Shown: positions 49,801 through 63,936 of the stretch, one piece after another
How positions within the stretch are numbered: position 1 is the first letter of the stretch
How the letters are laid out: each line of letters begins with the position of its first letter
Source of the DNA: Puffinus mauretanicus
Taxonomy: Eukaryota; Chordata; Aves; Procellariiformes; Procellariidae
Direction: 5' to 3'
DNA length: 64,000 nucleotides
Assembly: GCA_023333565.1 (NCBI GenBank)
Contig: JAJKFH010002564.1
Location: 860,499-924,498 of the forward strand
The notes under the pieces: generated by a model
What the model saw: the letters and a program-made list of their open reading frames with translations, nothing else
What the model was told of the DNA's origin: nothing
Database searches by the model: none
Made by a program: the position numbers and the translations under genes

Positions 49801-52800
49801 AATTCATATAGAAGCATTAATCTCTCAGTTACTGCATACGGGGCTTACCTTTAACATTAACAGATTCTTGTTCTGATGACAAAATCTCACTGCTTTTTGT
49901 CTTACTCAATTCTTGGTTTGAAGTCTATTACGGAAGGTGAAAACGAGTTAGAACAAATTCTACTAATCAGCTTCATAGCTTATTGGCTAATTTACTCTTC
50001 CTTGCTAATTAGAAACACACTGTACACTTGCTCCATGTTTTTGTCTTTTCACTAGTTTGAAATAAAGACAGGAAGTTTTACTCTCTATTCATCAGCTAGT
50101 CAACAACACTTTAAGAATGTGTGTTTTATCTGAACATTTCATTTTCTTTTCACTATAGTAGTTCCCAGGTAAACATTTTTGGTTCCACTAAAAAGACCTA
50201 TTGTTTTAGCCTTTAAAGTTAAATGTTCCATTTACATCCTCGCCTAATGTTAATAGCTGTTGAGTAAACCAAAGTTTCAAAAGATTCAGAAGTCAATCTT
50301 ATTTACTGAAATGTAAGTAATTGACAAGTCTCCAGAACCGGTCACACACATCCAAATGTTTTTAAGGAAATGAACAGTGAAATGACAATACCAGCCAATA
50401 ACATTTCACCGTTGTTCTAGAAAAAAATTATTACATGATAAAGAGGAAAAACAAATCAAAGACATGCTAGAATACAAGAGTCAATGGCTTCTGCAAAGGA
50501 AAGTCCAATTAGAACTTGATGTCAGCTAACACAGAGGAAGAACCAGTTAACGGTTTAAAACATGATGCTTTTTTGAAAGTTTATCTTTTCTACTGCAGCT
50601 TAACATTTTCTCTCTCTGATAGCAGATTTAAACATTAGTTTTGTCTGTGTCTGTCCATCCATTTTGGCATCAGCTATACCAATAATAAGTTCAGGTGGGG
50701 AATGCTACATTTTGTATGTAGCAGCTATTGCTTTCATTTAATTTCTTGTATCATTCTTCTACTTCCATCAGTATGAAAACAGTGCAACAAGAAAAACTGA
50801 GGTACATACAAATATGTACTGAAAACCTGTGCACTGTTTTAGGTTTGTTCTGCATTTACAACTTTGGTGATACCTGTTCATTTTCAGTTGTTGTTTCACT
50901 GCTGGCTTGTAGTGATGTCTGCACATCAACAGGTCCTTCCTCAAATTCTATTTCTTCATCTTCATTCTCATCTTCTCCACTGCCATAGTTAGTCAGAGCT
51001 TGGGTTTCTGCTTTTGATAAACCTGAAGGCAAATCAATATAAAACCACCTTCATACTGGATTTAGATATTGACAGAGCCTGACAGAGTATAAGTAAGGCT
51101 GCAAAATCCAAATCCCTTTTGGGAATTTACTGCAATGATCGGTTATAACTCTTACTTCAAAACATTCTTTGAAATTAAGATACAGTGATGACCTAACTTT
51201 CAAAAATCCATATGCTCTATATAAGCTATATTACGAACAAACACCACTGTGTGAAATATCTAAGTTATTAAACAAGCTGATATGAAGAACGTAAATATAA
51301 GGGAAACCAAGCCATGAGTAGTTGGTGTAAGACGACAAACAGGACAAAAAAAAATTATTAAAAAATAAGCAAGCTTAAGTAGAAGCATATTAAAAAAAAA
51401 AAATCATCATTTAAATGAAAAACTGCATAAAATTTCAGCAGCTTTCACATCATTCAGGTTACAGGTTGAGAAACTTCACATTTAGCTGAGACAGCATAGG
51501 CAACTTAAAACAATGAATCTGACTGTAACATGTGTTTTTACAGATCTACTGATTACAAAGAGAAAAAGCTCCTCTAATTGAATGTTTAACCTTTAACACA
51601 ATACTAGCAAATACAGTACTGGAAAACTTTCACTGGAAGAGACCTGACTAGAAACTCTGTGAGAGAAGGTGTTGGACAGCAATACTTCATGCAAATCCTG
51701 TTGTAAAATTAGTTGGTCAAAACTACAGTGAAAGCATTGAATAATGAGCTATATAAAAATCACTTACTTATTGCCACTGGACCGCTTTCACTTTCCTCAT
51801 CTTCCTCTTGATCAGATGCATCAGACCTAATACTTTCAGGAACTCCATTACCATCATACATTTCTGAGTCCTGTACTTGTTTAACAGTTTCAGTCTCATC
51901 CTTGTCCTAGGAAAACAAGGAATACTGTGCAATTTCATGTTTGTTTATCTAAAGATTAAGTTATGGTTTCTGCATCAAGGAGTCACCTTTGTTTCTCAAA
52001 AAATAAAAAATCTACAGACTAAAAATTAATGTTTAAGTAGTCCTTAAGGCCTTGAAATGAATACTGCAAAGATACCCCTGAAACAGAGCATCAGAACCGA
52101 CTAGAAGAGATCATGCACTGTTCAGACACAGCTATCAAGGACATCGTAACTGAGCATTTCATTACCTGAAAAGGTTCACACTGATCAGCATGCTAGCTTT
52201 AAAAAAATTTCTTTAAATTAGATTTCTCATTCTCAAGAGGAAGAAAGACACACCTGCATTATTACCTTCTAGCAACTTCCCTGCTTCTCCTAAATGATCT
52301 CTAGTAAAAATTAGGAATATTCCTAACTGCAGCTTCTCATTTCTTCAGCAACAGTTACGCAGCAGTTTCTCTGCTGAATGATTTGCTAAATACCTTGAGT
52401 GAGAAAATTCTGCTCAGTCTGTATGAACCCTAAGTAAAGCCCTGAGTTTGGCTCCAAATCTTGAAAGGACTCTCCTACACTACAGCAACCATAAGTGACA
52501 TACAGCTTCCCACTTTTACTTCCAAAGCAGTGTGACAGAAGCTCTAAGCCCTAGAAGAAAGCACTGACTCTATGCCCATATACGCCAACACAGGTTCTTA
52601 TGCCCATTTAGGAAAGCATTCAACATTCTACTTAGTACATTACCTGTATCTTTCCCTTGCTTGGAAAAAGCTGAACATTCCAAGAGAAAATACAAAACTT
52701 CATATACAACCCCTCTCCCCAAACACAATGATTTTAGTGGTTTTCAAAACAAACTTAAAGGGAAAAGGGAGAAATTTTGGGCGCTAATGTTTAATACTCA

Positions 52801-55800
52801 GACTTTGACTGAGGACCTCAAATATCATGTGCCCCAACTCAGAACATCTGCCTTTTCCTTAAGATGAAAAGTAAAACAACTTATTCCATACCATTAAAAA
52901 AGAAAATGTTAATTGCTAAAAATAGTTAAGCACCATCCCTATTTACTGTCCTTGTTATTTAATTCTTCAACGAATGACTACATTCTCAATGCTCTGAGCT
53001 GAGAATACAGGCAACAGCCCCAGACCAAATCCCACAATAAACACCTTCAGAACAGGCCTTTTCTTTTTTCTTTAAAATACAGAATATGAATACTAAAAGG
53101 AAAAGCAAGAGCCTACCCTAAAGCTGCTCAGCAAGTATCACAAATTATTCCATTTCAGTTGTGTGGCGATCAACATAAATTTTGCTCTTTTTAGACTTCC
53201 AGATTGTCAGTCCTAAAGCAAAGCTCATTTTACATAAAGGTCACCAAGAATAAGTAGAAAAGCATCTTTAATACTATCTTTTTGGTCTGAATGCACTTCT
53301 TGAAAGGTAACAAGAAAATGTTTTATAAGAAATGCATCAAACAGTCTTTATGCTCGTAATCACTCTACAGTAGAAACAGGAATAAAAACAAGAGCAACCA
53401 AGGAACTGATATCCAAGTCATGTTTACTGAAAGCATATAATAAAAAAGACTTATTGATGAAAGCAGATTTTTTGGTAGTCATTTCCCAGACCATCAACTC
53501 AAAATAAAAAAGGGAAATTATAATTTACTTTGTTACTTTGATAAAGTAAATCACTGAAAATAACAGAAAGGAAATAAAACCCATGATGTTTAATAAATTT
53601 ATAAACATTAGGAAATGGGCTGCTTACAGATACTGGATTTATATGACAGAAAACAGTAAGACTAAGTGATCTGTGAAATTATCTGAGGAATAAAGATAGT
53701 TGAGAAGCATAAACATACTTTGTCCTCATCGACATCTTCAGCAGATGAACAAACATCCAGCTGGAGACCTTTTTTTGCCTAGAAGAAACACAAACTGTCT
53801 TCAATTCTAAACTGAAATGAAATACTGAACCAAACTAGGGCTTCATGAAAGCCTGACTGAAATGCCAATCTTACCAAGAATTGCTATCTCAAAATGGCAG
53901 TAAGCCACAGGGACTTCTATACTATAAGAGATGTTTACACAGATGTCTTCAAAATTTTAGAGTTGCAAAACATTACAAAAAACTGTGCTAGACCTTTTTA
54001 TTTAAGGGGTAAATTATGTTTACATGGGCTAATTCTCCAGTCTGTGGTTGAATCATATTTGACATATAGAATTAGATAAACAAGCTCCGATCAAGACAGA
54101 GCGCTGCGTTTTTCAGCGTGGAATCTAAAACCATTTAGCTTACTGGACTCAAGGCAGCCACCAAATCGAGCAAGATCAGATGTGCCTGCATCAGGATCCC
54201 AGATCTGAAAGCTGTGAGAGAACTATATAGATGTAATTGTGCGGATCTGTACAAAGTAACCAGGACCTACCAGTTCTGGCTTATCTCTGGCTCTGTTGAA
54301 TCTGAACTGCTGCCATAGCAACAAGGCAAACATTAACCTTAACCCTAATTCTGTCTTCCAGGAGAGGAAAAGAAGTGCCAGATTTAAGTTGGCTCTATGC
54401 ATTCTCATAAACCCAATCCTTTATGTAACAAAGGCCCAATGAGCAACTTCAGATAAAATAGGAAGTCATGTCCAAATCCTTCCAGATTCAGCGTGTTTCT
54501 CTGGCCTCTTTACAAGGCACTCCACAGTCCCTCTCACACTAGTCATATTACTGGTATATATAAGTTGAACTACCTTGAAACATAGCTGATGATATGCTTA
54601 AAACTACTTATAGGACTTTATAGTCTGTGACAGATTCACAAAAATATCTTCCATTGACATTTTAAAATAAGAATGAGTTAAGGGTTTGCTTTGGTATTTG
54701 TGTTTCTAAAAGAAAGCTGAAAGGACACTGAAGTCATAACTATACTATACAAGAAGAAACACCGAGGTAGATACTTGACCGATTTAAGTATATGAACATG
54801 ATCTGTTTTAGTGTTTGTTTTGTAAACAGTTCATATAACTAAAAAAAAAAAAAAAAACTATGTTCCTAAAAAGTGCAATAGTAAAATTAAAAATGGTGAT
54901 GCAACGTCTTTAATGTAAATGGTGTGAAAACCAAACAAAACTTGCTTTGTTAGAGCAGAATATGTACTACAGTCTCAAATATTTCTGAAATGTTTATATA
55001 TATTTCACACTCCTAATCTAGATGATACTTTCTACATATGCCAACAAGCCAACTTTTTGATGACTTCATAGGACTTACTCAAGTGAGGCAAAGATGGTGC
55101 CTAACTAAGCTACTGCAAGCAGAGCTGTAGGCATAACTGGAGAGATGAACTGGGACCCCAATATGCCAAAATATTTAGATGGGATAGAGTTAAATTTCTT
55201 CACAGTAGCTAGTATGGGGCTATGTTTTGGATTTGTGCTGGAAACAGTGTTGATAACACAGGGATGTTTTCGCTATTGCTGAGCAGTGCTTACACAGAGT
55301 CAAGGCCTTTTCTGCTCCTCACCCCACCCCACCAGTGAGTAGGCTGGGGGTGCACAAGAAGGTGGGAGGGGACACAGCTGGGACAGCTGACCCCAACTGA
55401 CCAAAGGGATACGCCATACCATATGATGTCATGCTCAGCATATAAAGCTGGGGAAAGAAGAAGGAACGGGGGACATTCAGAGTGATGGTGTTTGTCTTCC
55501 CAAATAACGGTTACGCGTGATGGATCCCTGCTTTCCTGGAGACGGCTGAACACCTGCCTGCCGATGGGAAGTAGTGAGTGAATTCCTTGTTTTGCTTTGC
55601 TTGTACACACGGCTTTTGCTTTACCTGTTAAACTTCTTTATCTCAATCCACAAGTTTTCTCACTTTTAGCCTTCTAACTCTCTCCCCCATCCCACCGAGG
55701 GGAGTGAGCAAGTGGCTGTGTGGTGCTTAGCTGCTGGCTGGGGTTAAACCACAACAACTACTCAATGGCCCCAGATGTTAATACTATTTCAACACTTGAC

Positions 55801-58800
55801 TATTCCTTCCTATGTGCACATATAATCATTAAAACACATTTCCTCTGAATTACCAACAAAGTCTGCACATTAGATATCTGTGACAGACACTCCTCTGTAA
55901 TACAGGACATCTCCCTTACTGAGGAAAGCTAGTTCATGCTTCTACACAAACAGTACTGTGACAACACAGCACTAACTTCTAAAAGTTAGTATATATTGTA
56001 TACATATATACAATGCATGAGCTAAGGTAATCAAAGTAGTTTAGGAAATGCAGATATTTAGGAAACTCAGAAAAGCTAAATTTTTCAAAAATATAATAAA
56101 ACAAACCTCTTTAGCATAAGACTGTATCACTTCAGTAGTTTCTATTTTTCTTTTACATCTCTGCTTTACAGAAATACTGTTGTTGTCCAAGTCTTGCATG
56201 AGTTTAAAAAAGGCTAATTCATTAAATAACACTTCAGAGATCTCCACAAGAAGATCCTCCCCACAATCTTTTAATTTTCTACCAGCAAATTTCGCCAGTG
56301 AATCCTGTGAAGAGAAATAATTCTTCAGTTTTTGAAACAGGCTTTCAAACTTCAAAGACTAAGTATTTGTCATATTCCTAATAACTCAAAATTAGTTAGG
56401 TTTATAATAGCTTATACTTTTTTTTAAATATGGGTTAGTATCTTAAACAGATTTTAAATAGAATCTCCAGTTGTGTAACAGAGAACTTGTCAAGTTACTG
56501 ATTTAAACTCTATGCTTGTAGGAAAAAAAAAAAAACAGAAGAAAGAAAAGAGCAGCCTATTGATTTTCAGGAATTTACACAAAATGTCCAGAAAGAGCAC
56601 CACCAGAGCTCTCCTTCAAGACAGCCACAGGCAGGAGATACACGTTGCACTATCTGGCAGCGATGGAAACTAAGTTCTGTGCATGGTAAAGCTTTTATTT
56701 TAGGGAACAAGGTAATACCTCATTGCTGTATCAAAGCTGAAGGAGAACTGCAGCTATGCTATTGAAGTAAAATATAACTCAAAACAACACTGAAAAACTA
56801 CTAACCTGAAGTATACTGCCAAGCTGCTTATGAAAGAACTTCACAAATTCTTTACTTTCATCATTTTGTTGTGTAAGAGTCAAGACCATACGTCTTACTG
56901 ATGTCAGTAATTGAGAAGAGCATACTTCATCCATGTGCTCCTAAACAAGTATCACAGAATGAGTTTAGTTACCACATTAAAAAAAAAAAAAATTAGCCAT
57001 CAACTCAAATACTGAAATTCATTTCTAAAAAAATCACCTGTCCACTGAAGGAACAGCACTCCATGAACAGGTCCTAACCCATCTCACAAAACAAACTAAC
57101 TGGAACACAGTTTTAGCAGATACCATGCTTCATTAATGACTGATTGACAAAGCTTTATCTCACTTTTCCAATACATTAGTACACGTCATCTTTTAGCATT
57201 TGGACAAACTAAGAATCTTCATATATAGTGATTGTGTACTCAAGTGTATTAAAGTGTATGTTAAGATATCTACTGTTGTAAGCTTCCTTAAAATTGCAAA
57301 CAAAACAAAAGCCTTCAGGCACCGAGACTGTGGCATGTCAACGATATACACAGTTTTTAAAACTAATATCAACGGTTAAGTACCTTATTAAACAAACCTA
57401 AGCTTATATACTGGGCATACTCTAAAAGGGAACAGGGAGATGACTTTAAGCATCTTACAACTCAATCTTCTCTGCTCTTTAACTTTGCAAAGAATGAACT
57501 GTGACTATTTCTCCTTCTTTCAAGTAGCACATTTCTCTTCTGTATTCACAGAAGTTTACAAGCTCTCAACAACTTTAAAGATGCTTGTAAACAGGAGAAA
57601 ATAATGCTAAAAATCAACAACTCACAGCTATTCTTCAAAAATATCTCAAGTATCTCATATTGTATGTAACAGTTTTAATCAAAATTATCTCAGTTCTCTT
57701 TGCTGAAAGGCAGCAAATATTTCAGAAGTACATTCTCAAACATTTTTATTAGATTTGGTCAGCTCCAAAGAAAGAAATCTCCGTTGTTCTTGATGTCAAG
57801 TCCACCAGCCCTATGCATTCTAAAAACCTTACCATTTCTTTCTCCTATTAAAAACTCCACAGAATCTTTCTGTTGGAGTATTTAATCCTTACTTCATCCT
57901 CAGCAAGGTCTGCAACTTGACACATATTTATTGGTAGCTGTTGCTAAAATGCAAGTTATCCATTTTAAATAATGTTCTTCTATGCAATTATGCTGGTCCT
58001 TTTCCTATTCTCCTACTTCACACATTATTGAAAAGTTCTTACCTTCAGAAAAGGAATGACCTCTTTCATAATTGCTTTAATCTGCCGGTCAAGCTGCTGA
58101 GTATCTATACGAGGACATGGAACAGCAGAAACTTCACTTGACTGTGGCACAGGAAGACATTCACTAGTACTTGGACCTCGTTAAAAAAAATAAACATTTA
58201 AGTCATTCAACATTACTGTTAAAGAAAAACCAGTTTCAAAACGATGTATTTTCCTTTTTTAAAAATAAGTCATATTTACTAAATTATGTAAAGATCCTTT
58301 GAAACTTTGCTAAGTTTTCAGTATAAATGAAGAAGAAAACAAGTCAGCCAATTAAATGATTCTTGATATTTAGAATAATTACTTTCTAAAACTAAGCAAA
58401 ATGTATATATGTGCATACCTTCTAATTTAGCAGCAGAAGCACCCTGAAAATTACTAGAGCAGCCCTCAGAGTCAAGGGTACTTTCAGCTTCAATTTTCAT
58501 ACGCTCATATTCCCTCATCCTAGCCAAAGCTTGATCTAAGTGAATCACTGTGTTGCCTATATTTAGAATAAAAACACCTTTTAATCTAAATAAAAAGTTT
58601 TCAATTGATAGACAAATAAACAATGATAAAAATGAAATAAAAGCCACAAGTTTTGAAATCTACATATAACTATAGTTGAGTTATAATATTTTATTACACA
58701 CTTTGATCAACTCAAAGTGTTTCACAAGTGGCTAATTTCTCTAAGGGTTGTTTTACAAAACATGTGATTACACACTAAAAATCAACACATAGTATACTAT

Positions 58801-61800
58801 TTAACCATAGACAATTGCAGGCATTTTAGGAGGAAGGAAGTAACACTTACAACATTGTAAATCACATCATTCTTACCAAGGTCATCAGTGGCAAAGGGTT
58901 CAAAATTTGAAGATGTAGACATAGTACTCCCATTGTCCGCATCATTTTGTTCACAATCTTGACATGCTTCTGTAGAAAAGTTCTTGCCAAAAGTTTCCTA
59001 AAAAACACCAAACAACTGAATACAAAGCAGGAATGCACCATCCTCTTACAGATGTGTCAACAAGCCAGCAATTCTTTTCAGCCACATGCTGTGGTATCAA
59101 GACTTGTCACCAGGCTGCTTGACTGGGGAACAACCTTACTTTCAGGATATAAATCCATCAGGTGATTCCACCATGTTTGTTTCAACTATAAAACACGTAA
59201 GAAGCTGTACAGAGGCTGAATCAGTGATTCCTTAAATACAAAAAAAGCAAAAATTTTTTGAGAATCTTGTGATCAGTACTTGCCCTGACCTTACTCACAA
59301 GAGGATTTTGGCTCTTTTTGCAGATCAGTTTTCGATTTATGCCCCTCTCCATGTTCTATTCCTCCCTGACACATCACTCATTTCCAGCACCAAGAATCCT
59401 ACCATATTTAATCACTTTTGCATTAAGATTCTCTTGCATTTCTTTGTTTAGAAAAGTCTGTATAAGTTGATATTAATTTTAGAAAAATTAAATTGCTAGT
59501 ATGAATATTTCAGTACACAAGCATGCATGTAAATTGAAAAGATAGGAAAAGGCGACAGTAAACTAGCTTCTGAACTTGAAAACTCACATCATCTGTAGAA
59601 GCAAGGCTTTCACTGGGAGTGAGTTCAGAATTCGATGCCATCCATGTTGCAGAATTCAGTGATTTTGAGCACTTCCCTTTTTCATTGTTCTCAGATAAAT
59701 GTCTGGTCACTATATCCTGGAAAAGATAATAAATCCATACTGTAAAAAAGGATCTAAGATTTGTTTGATTCATACACAAGATCAAAACATTTTGTGCATA
59801 CCTGTAACGCATATAGAGCCCTTTGCCTCAGGTAATCTGTATTTAGCAGCTGAAGCTCATGGAAAAGTTCAATAAGAAAGTGGGGACGAGACTCATTTTG
59901 CGAAATAAGAGTTGCCACTTCAGAATATATTGTGTCTCGCAAAGCTTCAAACATAGAAAGATCACTACCAGTTTCTGTAGAAAAAAAGGAACTCTTTAAG
60001 TCCTTGACATGCATCCAGAAAGACAACTGCCTATTAGGTATGCAAAGTACAGGTACACAAATTATATCTCAAACATTGTAGATTCTGTTATATACCTGCT
60101 TTCTTAAAGCTTACTCATTTCCTGAAGGGCAACAAAGATTTAAACCTTCTGAAATAAAACTTTATGCAATCCTTTACATACGAAATAAAATATAAAGCAT
60201 TCATAAGAATAATTTTCTTTACAATTCTGAACAATACCTTTAGAAAGTATTCTTTAATAAAGAGAATATTGCACACACCAATGTTGCTTTCAGAATAGGT
60301 ATTCAACACTGAAAATGGAGTTTTAAGATATTTCAAATGAGATAGCCAAAGGTCTCAAGTTTATATAATACAAGTAGTCCACACTTTTGCAACACAAGCA
60401 ACAATATTAAGAAAGCTCTAGACTGAATTCAAGAAAGCCACTCCTTCCCACACCTCCCCCACAAGCATAAATCCTACATTCTCATACACGTCTAATATAA
60501 CTTCTGAGGCTCACATAAAACCTCTTACCCTTAAGCCCTATTATATACATGAGAAGACAATGTGTTCCCTACTAAGTCTCCCATTCCTTTGAAAATTAAG
60601 GATTATCCTTGCATCATAACAGTTAAATTATTACATACATATTTTGGCAAGTGTTGAATGGAAAAAAAGTTAGATTTGGAAAACTCAGCTTAGTTTAACA
60701 GATGCATATTTGTTAGTATCCAAGTTACTGAAGTTATTAGCAATACAGCAAATGTTACTGTGCAATTTGATTATCTGCAAACAGTTTACCAGTATTTTTA
60801 AGCATAGAGGCAAGCTTTTTCAACCTTTAATAAGCCACCAGAAATTGCTTCCCTCCCCATTAATAAAACGTGACAGTAGCTTTTAAACATATTAAAAATG
60901 CCTACTGAAATTAGTTTTTTGTTACTATCTACCTGCGTATTTTCAACTTGTAGTTGTGACTAACCAAGAACATGATAAACACATTCTCCACAATTATAAT
61001 TCAAAGTAGTTTGTATCACTGCATTTCACGCAAATTACAAGTAACTTCTCTTGCCTTGTTTATAGAGAAGGTGCTGCAATAGTACTAATTTTGAACATCT
61101 GCTAAACAGTCCAAGTTACAGGACCAAAGCTAAGGGGGGTGGGGGGTGGGGGGTAGGGAAAGGACATTGTTGAAGCTAAGCAGTGAATGCATTACCTGGC
61201 GCTTCAATGCATGCATTTCTGTTAGACTGCTGCAGAATTCTCCTAGCATGCGCTGTAGAAAGTGGGGATAGACAGTGATAAACACAAAAATGTGCACCAG
61301 AAATAAAGACAGGGTCTATACAAAACAGCAGGAGGAAGACTGCTTAGTCATCCAAACCACATCAAAGCTGCTTATTGTGAGAATTCCACTGGTAAAAGTT
61401 TATTACATATACCAATAAACAGCTCTTAGTGTGGACACAGCTACATTGGCAAAGCTGTACATTGTGCTACAATGACTAAAATTTCTGCATCTTTCAAACA
61501 AAACAAAAGGTACTGGCAGAACCTAAAAAGACACAGAAAAGAGTATTTTTATGATCGAGACGCAAGAAAAGCAGTGCAGATGGCAAAAATGTAAGGTTTT
61601 ATGTGATAAGATTGAATTTGAATGGTATTTGATAGCGTTCCTTTAAGCATGACTAGAAAGAAAACATGTATGCAGTACAGGATGTAGTTTAAACGTTAAA
61701 CAAAGTTTCATCTGTTGTGCAGTTATTTTCCATAAAAACACCAACAAATGGGTGAGGTTTTTGGTTGGCTAGGTTTGTTTGTTTTACAGTACCAGGTTTG

Positions 61801-63936
61801 TTTCTAAATTACTTTAATCAAGTACATAATCTACAGGAAACACCCAAAAGCAATCAATACCCAACTTTTTACACACTTTTATGTTTACAGCATCCTTAGA
61901 AATTAAGGATCCACATGCTAAAAATACAGTATTGTCATCTTGTCATAATACACTGCTTTCAACTAGCAACTAAGTTGAATGGAGGTCCTTCACTCAGAGT
62001 TCACAAAATAATTACTGACATTCAGAAAAGAATACCTGAAGACATTTCTGTAGATCTACTGTATTTAATTATTTTTTCCAATTGCTCCCGATTCCTTTTG
62101 CTGAACACCTTTGGATGAACAACTTCTTCAGAGTGTCTGCTTTTATTGCTCTTGCAGGGTTCACACACACTAGAAGCGCTTGCACTTTCATAACCTTATG
62201 GGAGGGAATGAAAAGGAAGAAAAAAAAATAGCTTACAAACGTTTTATAACTTTCAAAAATTTGTTCGAGGGCAATCTCAAAGATGCAAAACACCAATGAT
62301 GTTTCCTAGCCAAAAATTTTCCTCTGTACACTGAAGCCATACAGTAGCACTAAATCCTCAGTGACTGCAACAGTACTATACATGCTAGTACTGTCCCTCT
62401 CATTCAGTATTTTACTGAAGCACATCTTTCAGCAAGTCATCCAGTTTGAACATGAAGATATGATGATGAAGAAGATTCTCCTGGTGGCGTATTCCAAATC
62501 TTAGGGTATCTGTATCCACTATCCATTCAAATCATGATGTCTGAGTCAGTTATGCTTTTTATTTACTGAAATACTAAAAAACCTTATGTAAAATGAATTC
62601 GTATTTCAATAACTTATTTTCATTATTATAGGTACCATTTACGGAGAGTAAATTCTCTGGAATGTAATAATTATAATCCAAGTTGAGTTTGAGATGGTAT
62701 CTAAGATTGCTTTACAACCTACCGATATTTTTAATTCTGCCTTTTAGCTGAGAACTCTTTCTCTTATTCTTCGATTTGGGTGTTTTATCTTTTGATGCCA
62801 AGCTTGCTTGCGCTGATGCTTTTCTAGATTTAAATGTCTTTGTCACAGTGGTTGGGTCTACTGGATCAGGCATGCTACTAAAACTCTCCAAAGACTCTTC
62901 ATCAAACTCCCTTCTCCTGCTCATATCAGACTGATTTTTAAGACCAGAAGCAATGTTTTGTACTGAAACTGCAAGACCTGCTTTCAGCTGAGACCGATCA
63001 TCTTTTTTCACTTCCTGGCTATCATTAAGCCAAGTTGATTTTTTTTCCATTTCTTCTTCAGGTTGTCTATGACTTCTTCTGTCAGAAAGAAACAAACACA
63101 CACCACAATATATCATAACCTAGTCTCTCAGTCAGAAACAGCATGTATTACCAGGCAAATAGCTTTATCCATAATGCAAGTTATCTGCCCTAGTTACTTA
63201 GTTATCAACTGAACATTGGGGGAAAAAAAAAAATTCTAGTGAGAACCTTCCAAATAGAAAACGGAAGATGTCTGAAGAAAATTCACATTTATCACCGATT
63301 TCAACATCAATATACTTATGCAGCTATTGCTGAGCTCAAATAGTACTATAGGACAAAACATTTCTTAGAACAACAATCTACTGTAGCACAACAAATAAGT
63401 ATTCACTGAAATTGTATCCTCTAGTTATTCAAACAGCTGAGTTTCAAAAAACATGGAAATGAAACCTTCTTCCACTTACAAAATGTATCACAAAACCACT
63501 CCAACATTGTATTTGATCCTAAAATATTCATGAAATGATACATTAGTTAATATACAGAAAGGTAGAAAACTTTAGTGAAAAAAATTTTAAAAAAACTAAA
63601 CTGGAAATTGCAAAAGTAAAGCTCATCTTGTAATTCTATTATTTACCTGGAAGATAAATTCCCTAAAAGAATGATGAATTCGCACAAGCCCCAGAAAAGG
63701 GAGAAGAGAGGGAGGAAAAATGATTAAAGGAGAGTTGCACCGTGACATTAAATACCTTTGTTTTTCTGTTCCATTAGAGGAACTGCTTTCAAAAGGTTTG
63801 GGGAATGCCATATACTCAGTTTTCCCAGAAGCATTATGATCTAGAGGATGTTGCTGCTGCTGCTCACTGCTGTGTGGGGAAATATTGTGTGCAAAATCTC
63901 CAAAACCAGAAGGGAACACTGGATTATAGTTAATAC
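46790..63936 (-). CDS. PCM1: PCM1 (pericentriolar material 1), C-terminal 19 coding exons; 5' part outside window
   Basis: PCM1 is the coiled-coil scaffold of centriolar satellites. Exons in gene order (plus coordinates): 63756-63936, 62723-63078, 62036-62194, 61196-61252, 59802-59974, 59588-59716, 58877-58997, 58419-58556, 58043-58176, 56806-56940, 56107-56304, 53719-53778, 51768-51906, 50874-51022, 49849-49924, 48577-48827, 48270-48362, 48038-48161, 46790-46815. All have GT/AG borders and compatible phases, giving 898 codons plus TGA, somewhat under half of the ~2024-aa human protein. Diagnostic segments include SMFEALRDTIYSEVATLISQ, NTVIHLDQALARMREYERMK, PCPRIDTQQLDRQIKAIMKE, EHMDEVCSSQLLTSVRRMVL and AGSPDTESPVLVNEY. 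The C-terminal third is rich in Glu/Asp/Ser. The end reads ETFGAQSA, close to the remembered human end. The first exon here continues a codon from an exon right of the window. No lesion is seen. Confidence 0.96.
54842..54857 (+). repeat. Poly-A run in PCM1 intron
   Basis: This is an uninterrupted A tract of about 16 bases, simple sequence only. Confidence 0.8.
55162..55757 (+). mobile_element. Probable solo ERV LTR, plus orientation (antisense to PCM1)
   Basis: The sequence matches my memory of a widespread avian ERV LTR: gatgggatagagttaa near 55173, gtgttgataacacaggg near 55246, gtgggaggggacacagctg near 55362, and an end of ctggggttaaaccacaaca. A TATAAA box lies at 55441-55446, downstream of a TGATGTCATG element at about 55424-55433. 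No retroviral coding region is next to it, so it is probably a solo LTR. The left edge is uncertain and I saw no clear target-site duplication. It sits in the intron between the PCM1 exons at 56107-56304 and 53719-53778. Confidence 0.75.
61134..61158 (+). repeat. G-run tract (G6-T-G6-T-G6-TA-G3), intronic in PCM1
   Basis: Three runs of six G and one of three G are separated by one- or two-base loops on the plus strand, a textbook G-quadruplex-capable pattern. In the PCM1 transcript it reads as a C-rich tract 38-62 nt downstream of the 5' splice site of the 57-nt cassette exon. Confidence 0.9.
61196..61252 (-). CDS. PCM1: PCM1 57-nt symmetric exon, likely cassette
   Basis: An exact open insert of 19 codons (AHARRILQQSNRNACIEAP) lies between a pyrimidine-AG acceptor (ttctacag) and donor CAG|GTAATG. 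Both junctions are phase 1, as is the direct junction between the flanking exons, so it can be included or skipped without changing frame. I treat it as a regulated exon by inference; RNA-seq junction reads would show this. Confidence 0.75.

Noticed and set aside
55290..55610. 106-codon minus-strand ORF
   Set aside because: It is the antisense reading of the solo LTR, not a PCM1 exon.
62455..62560. Possible C/D-box snoRNA (ATGATGA ... CTGA on the plus strand)
   Set aside because: No terminal stem pairs the flanks of the boxes and no convincing C'/D' pair; the strand is antisense to the host intron.
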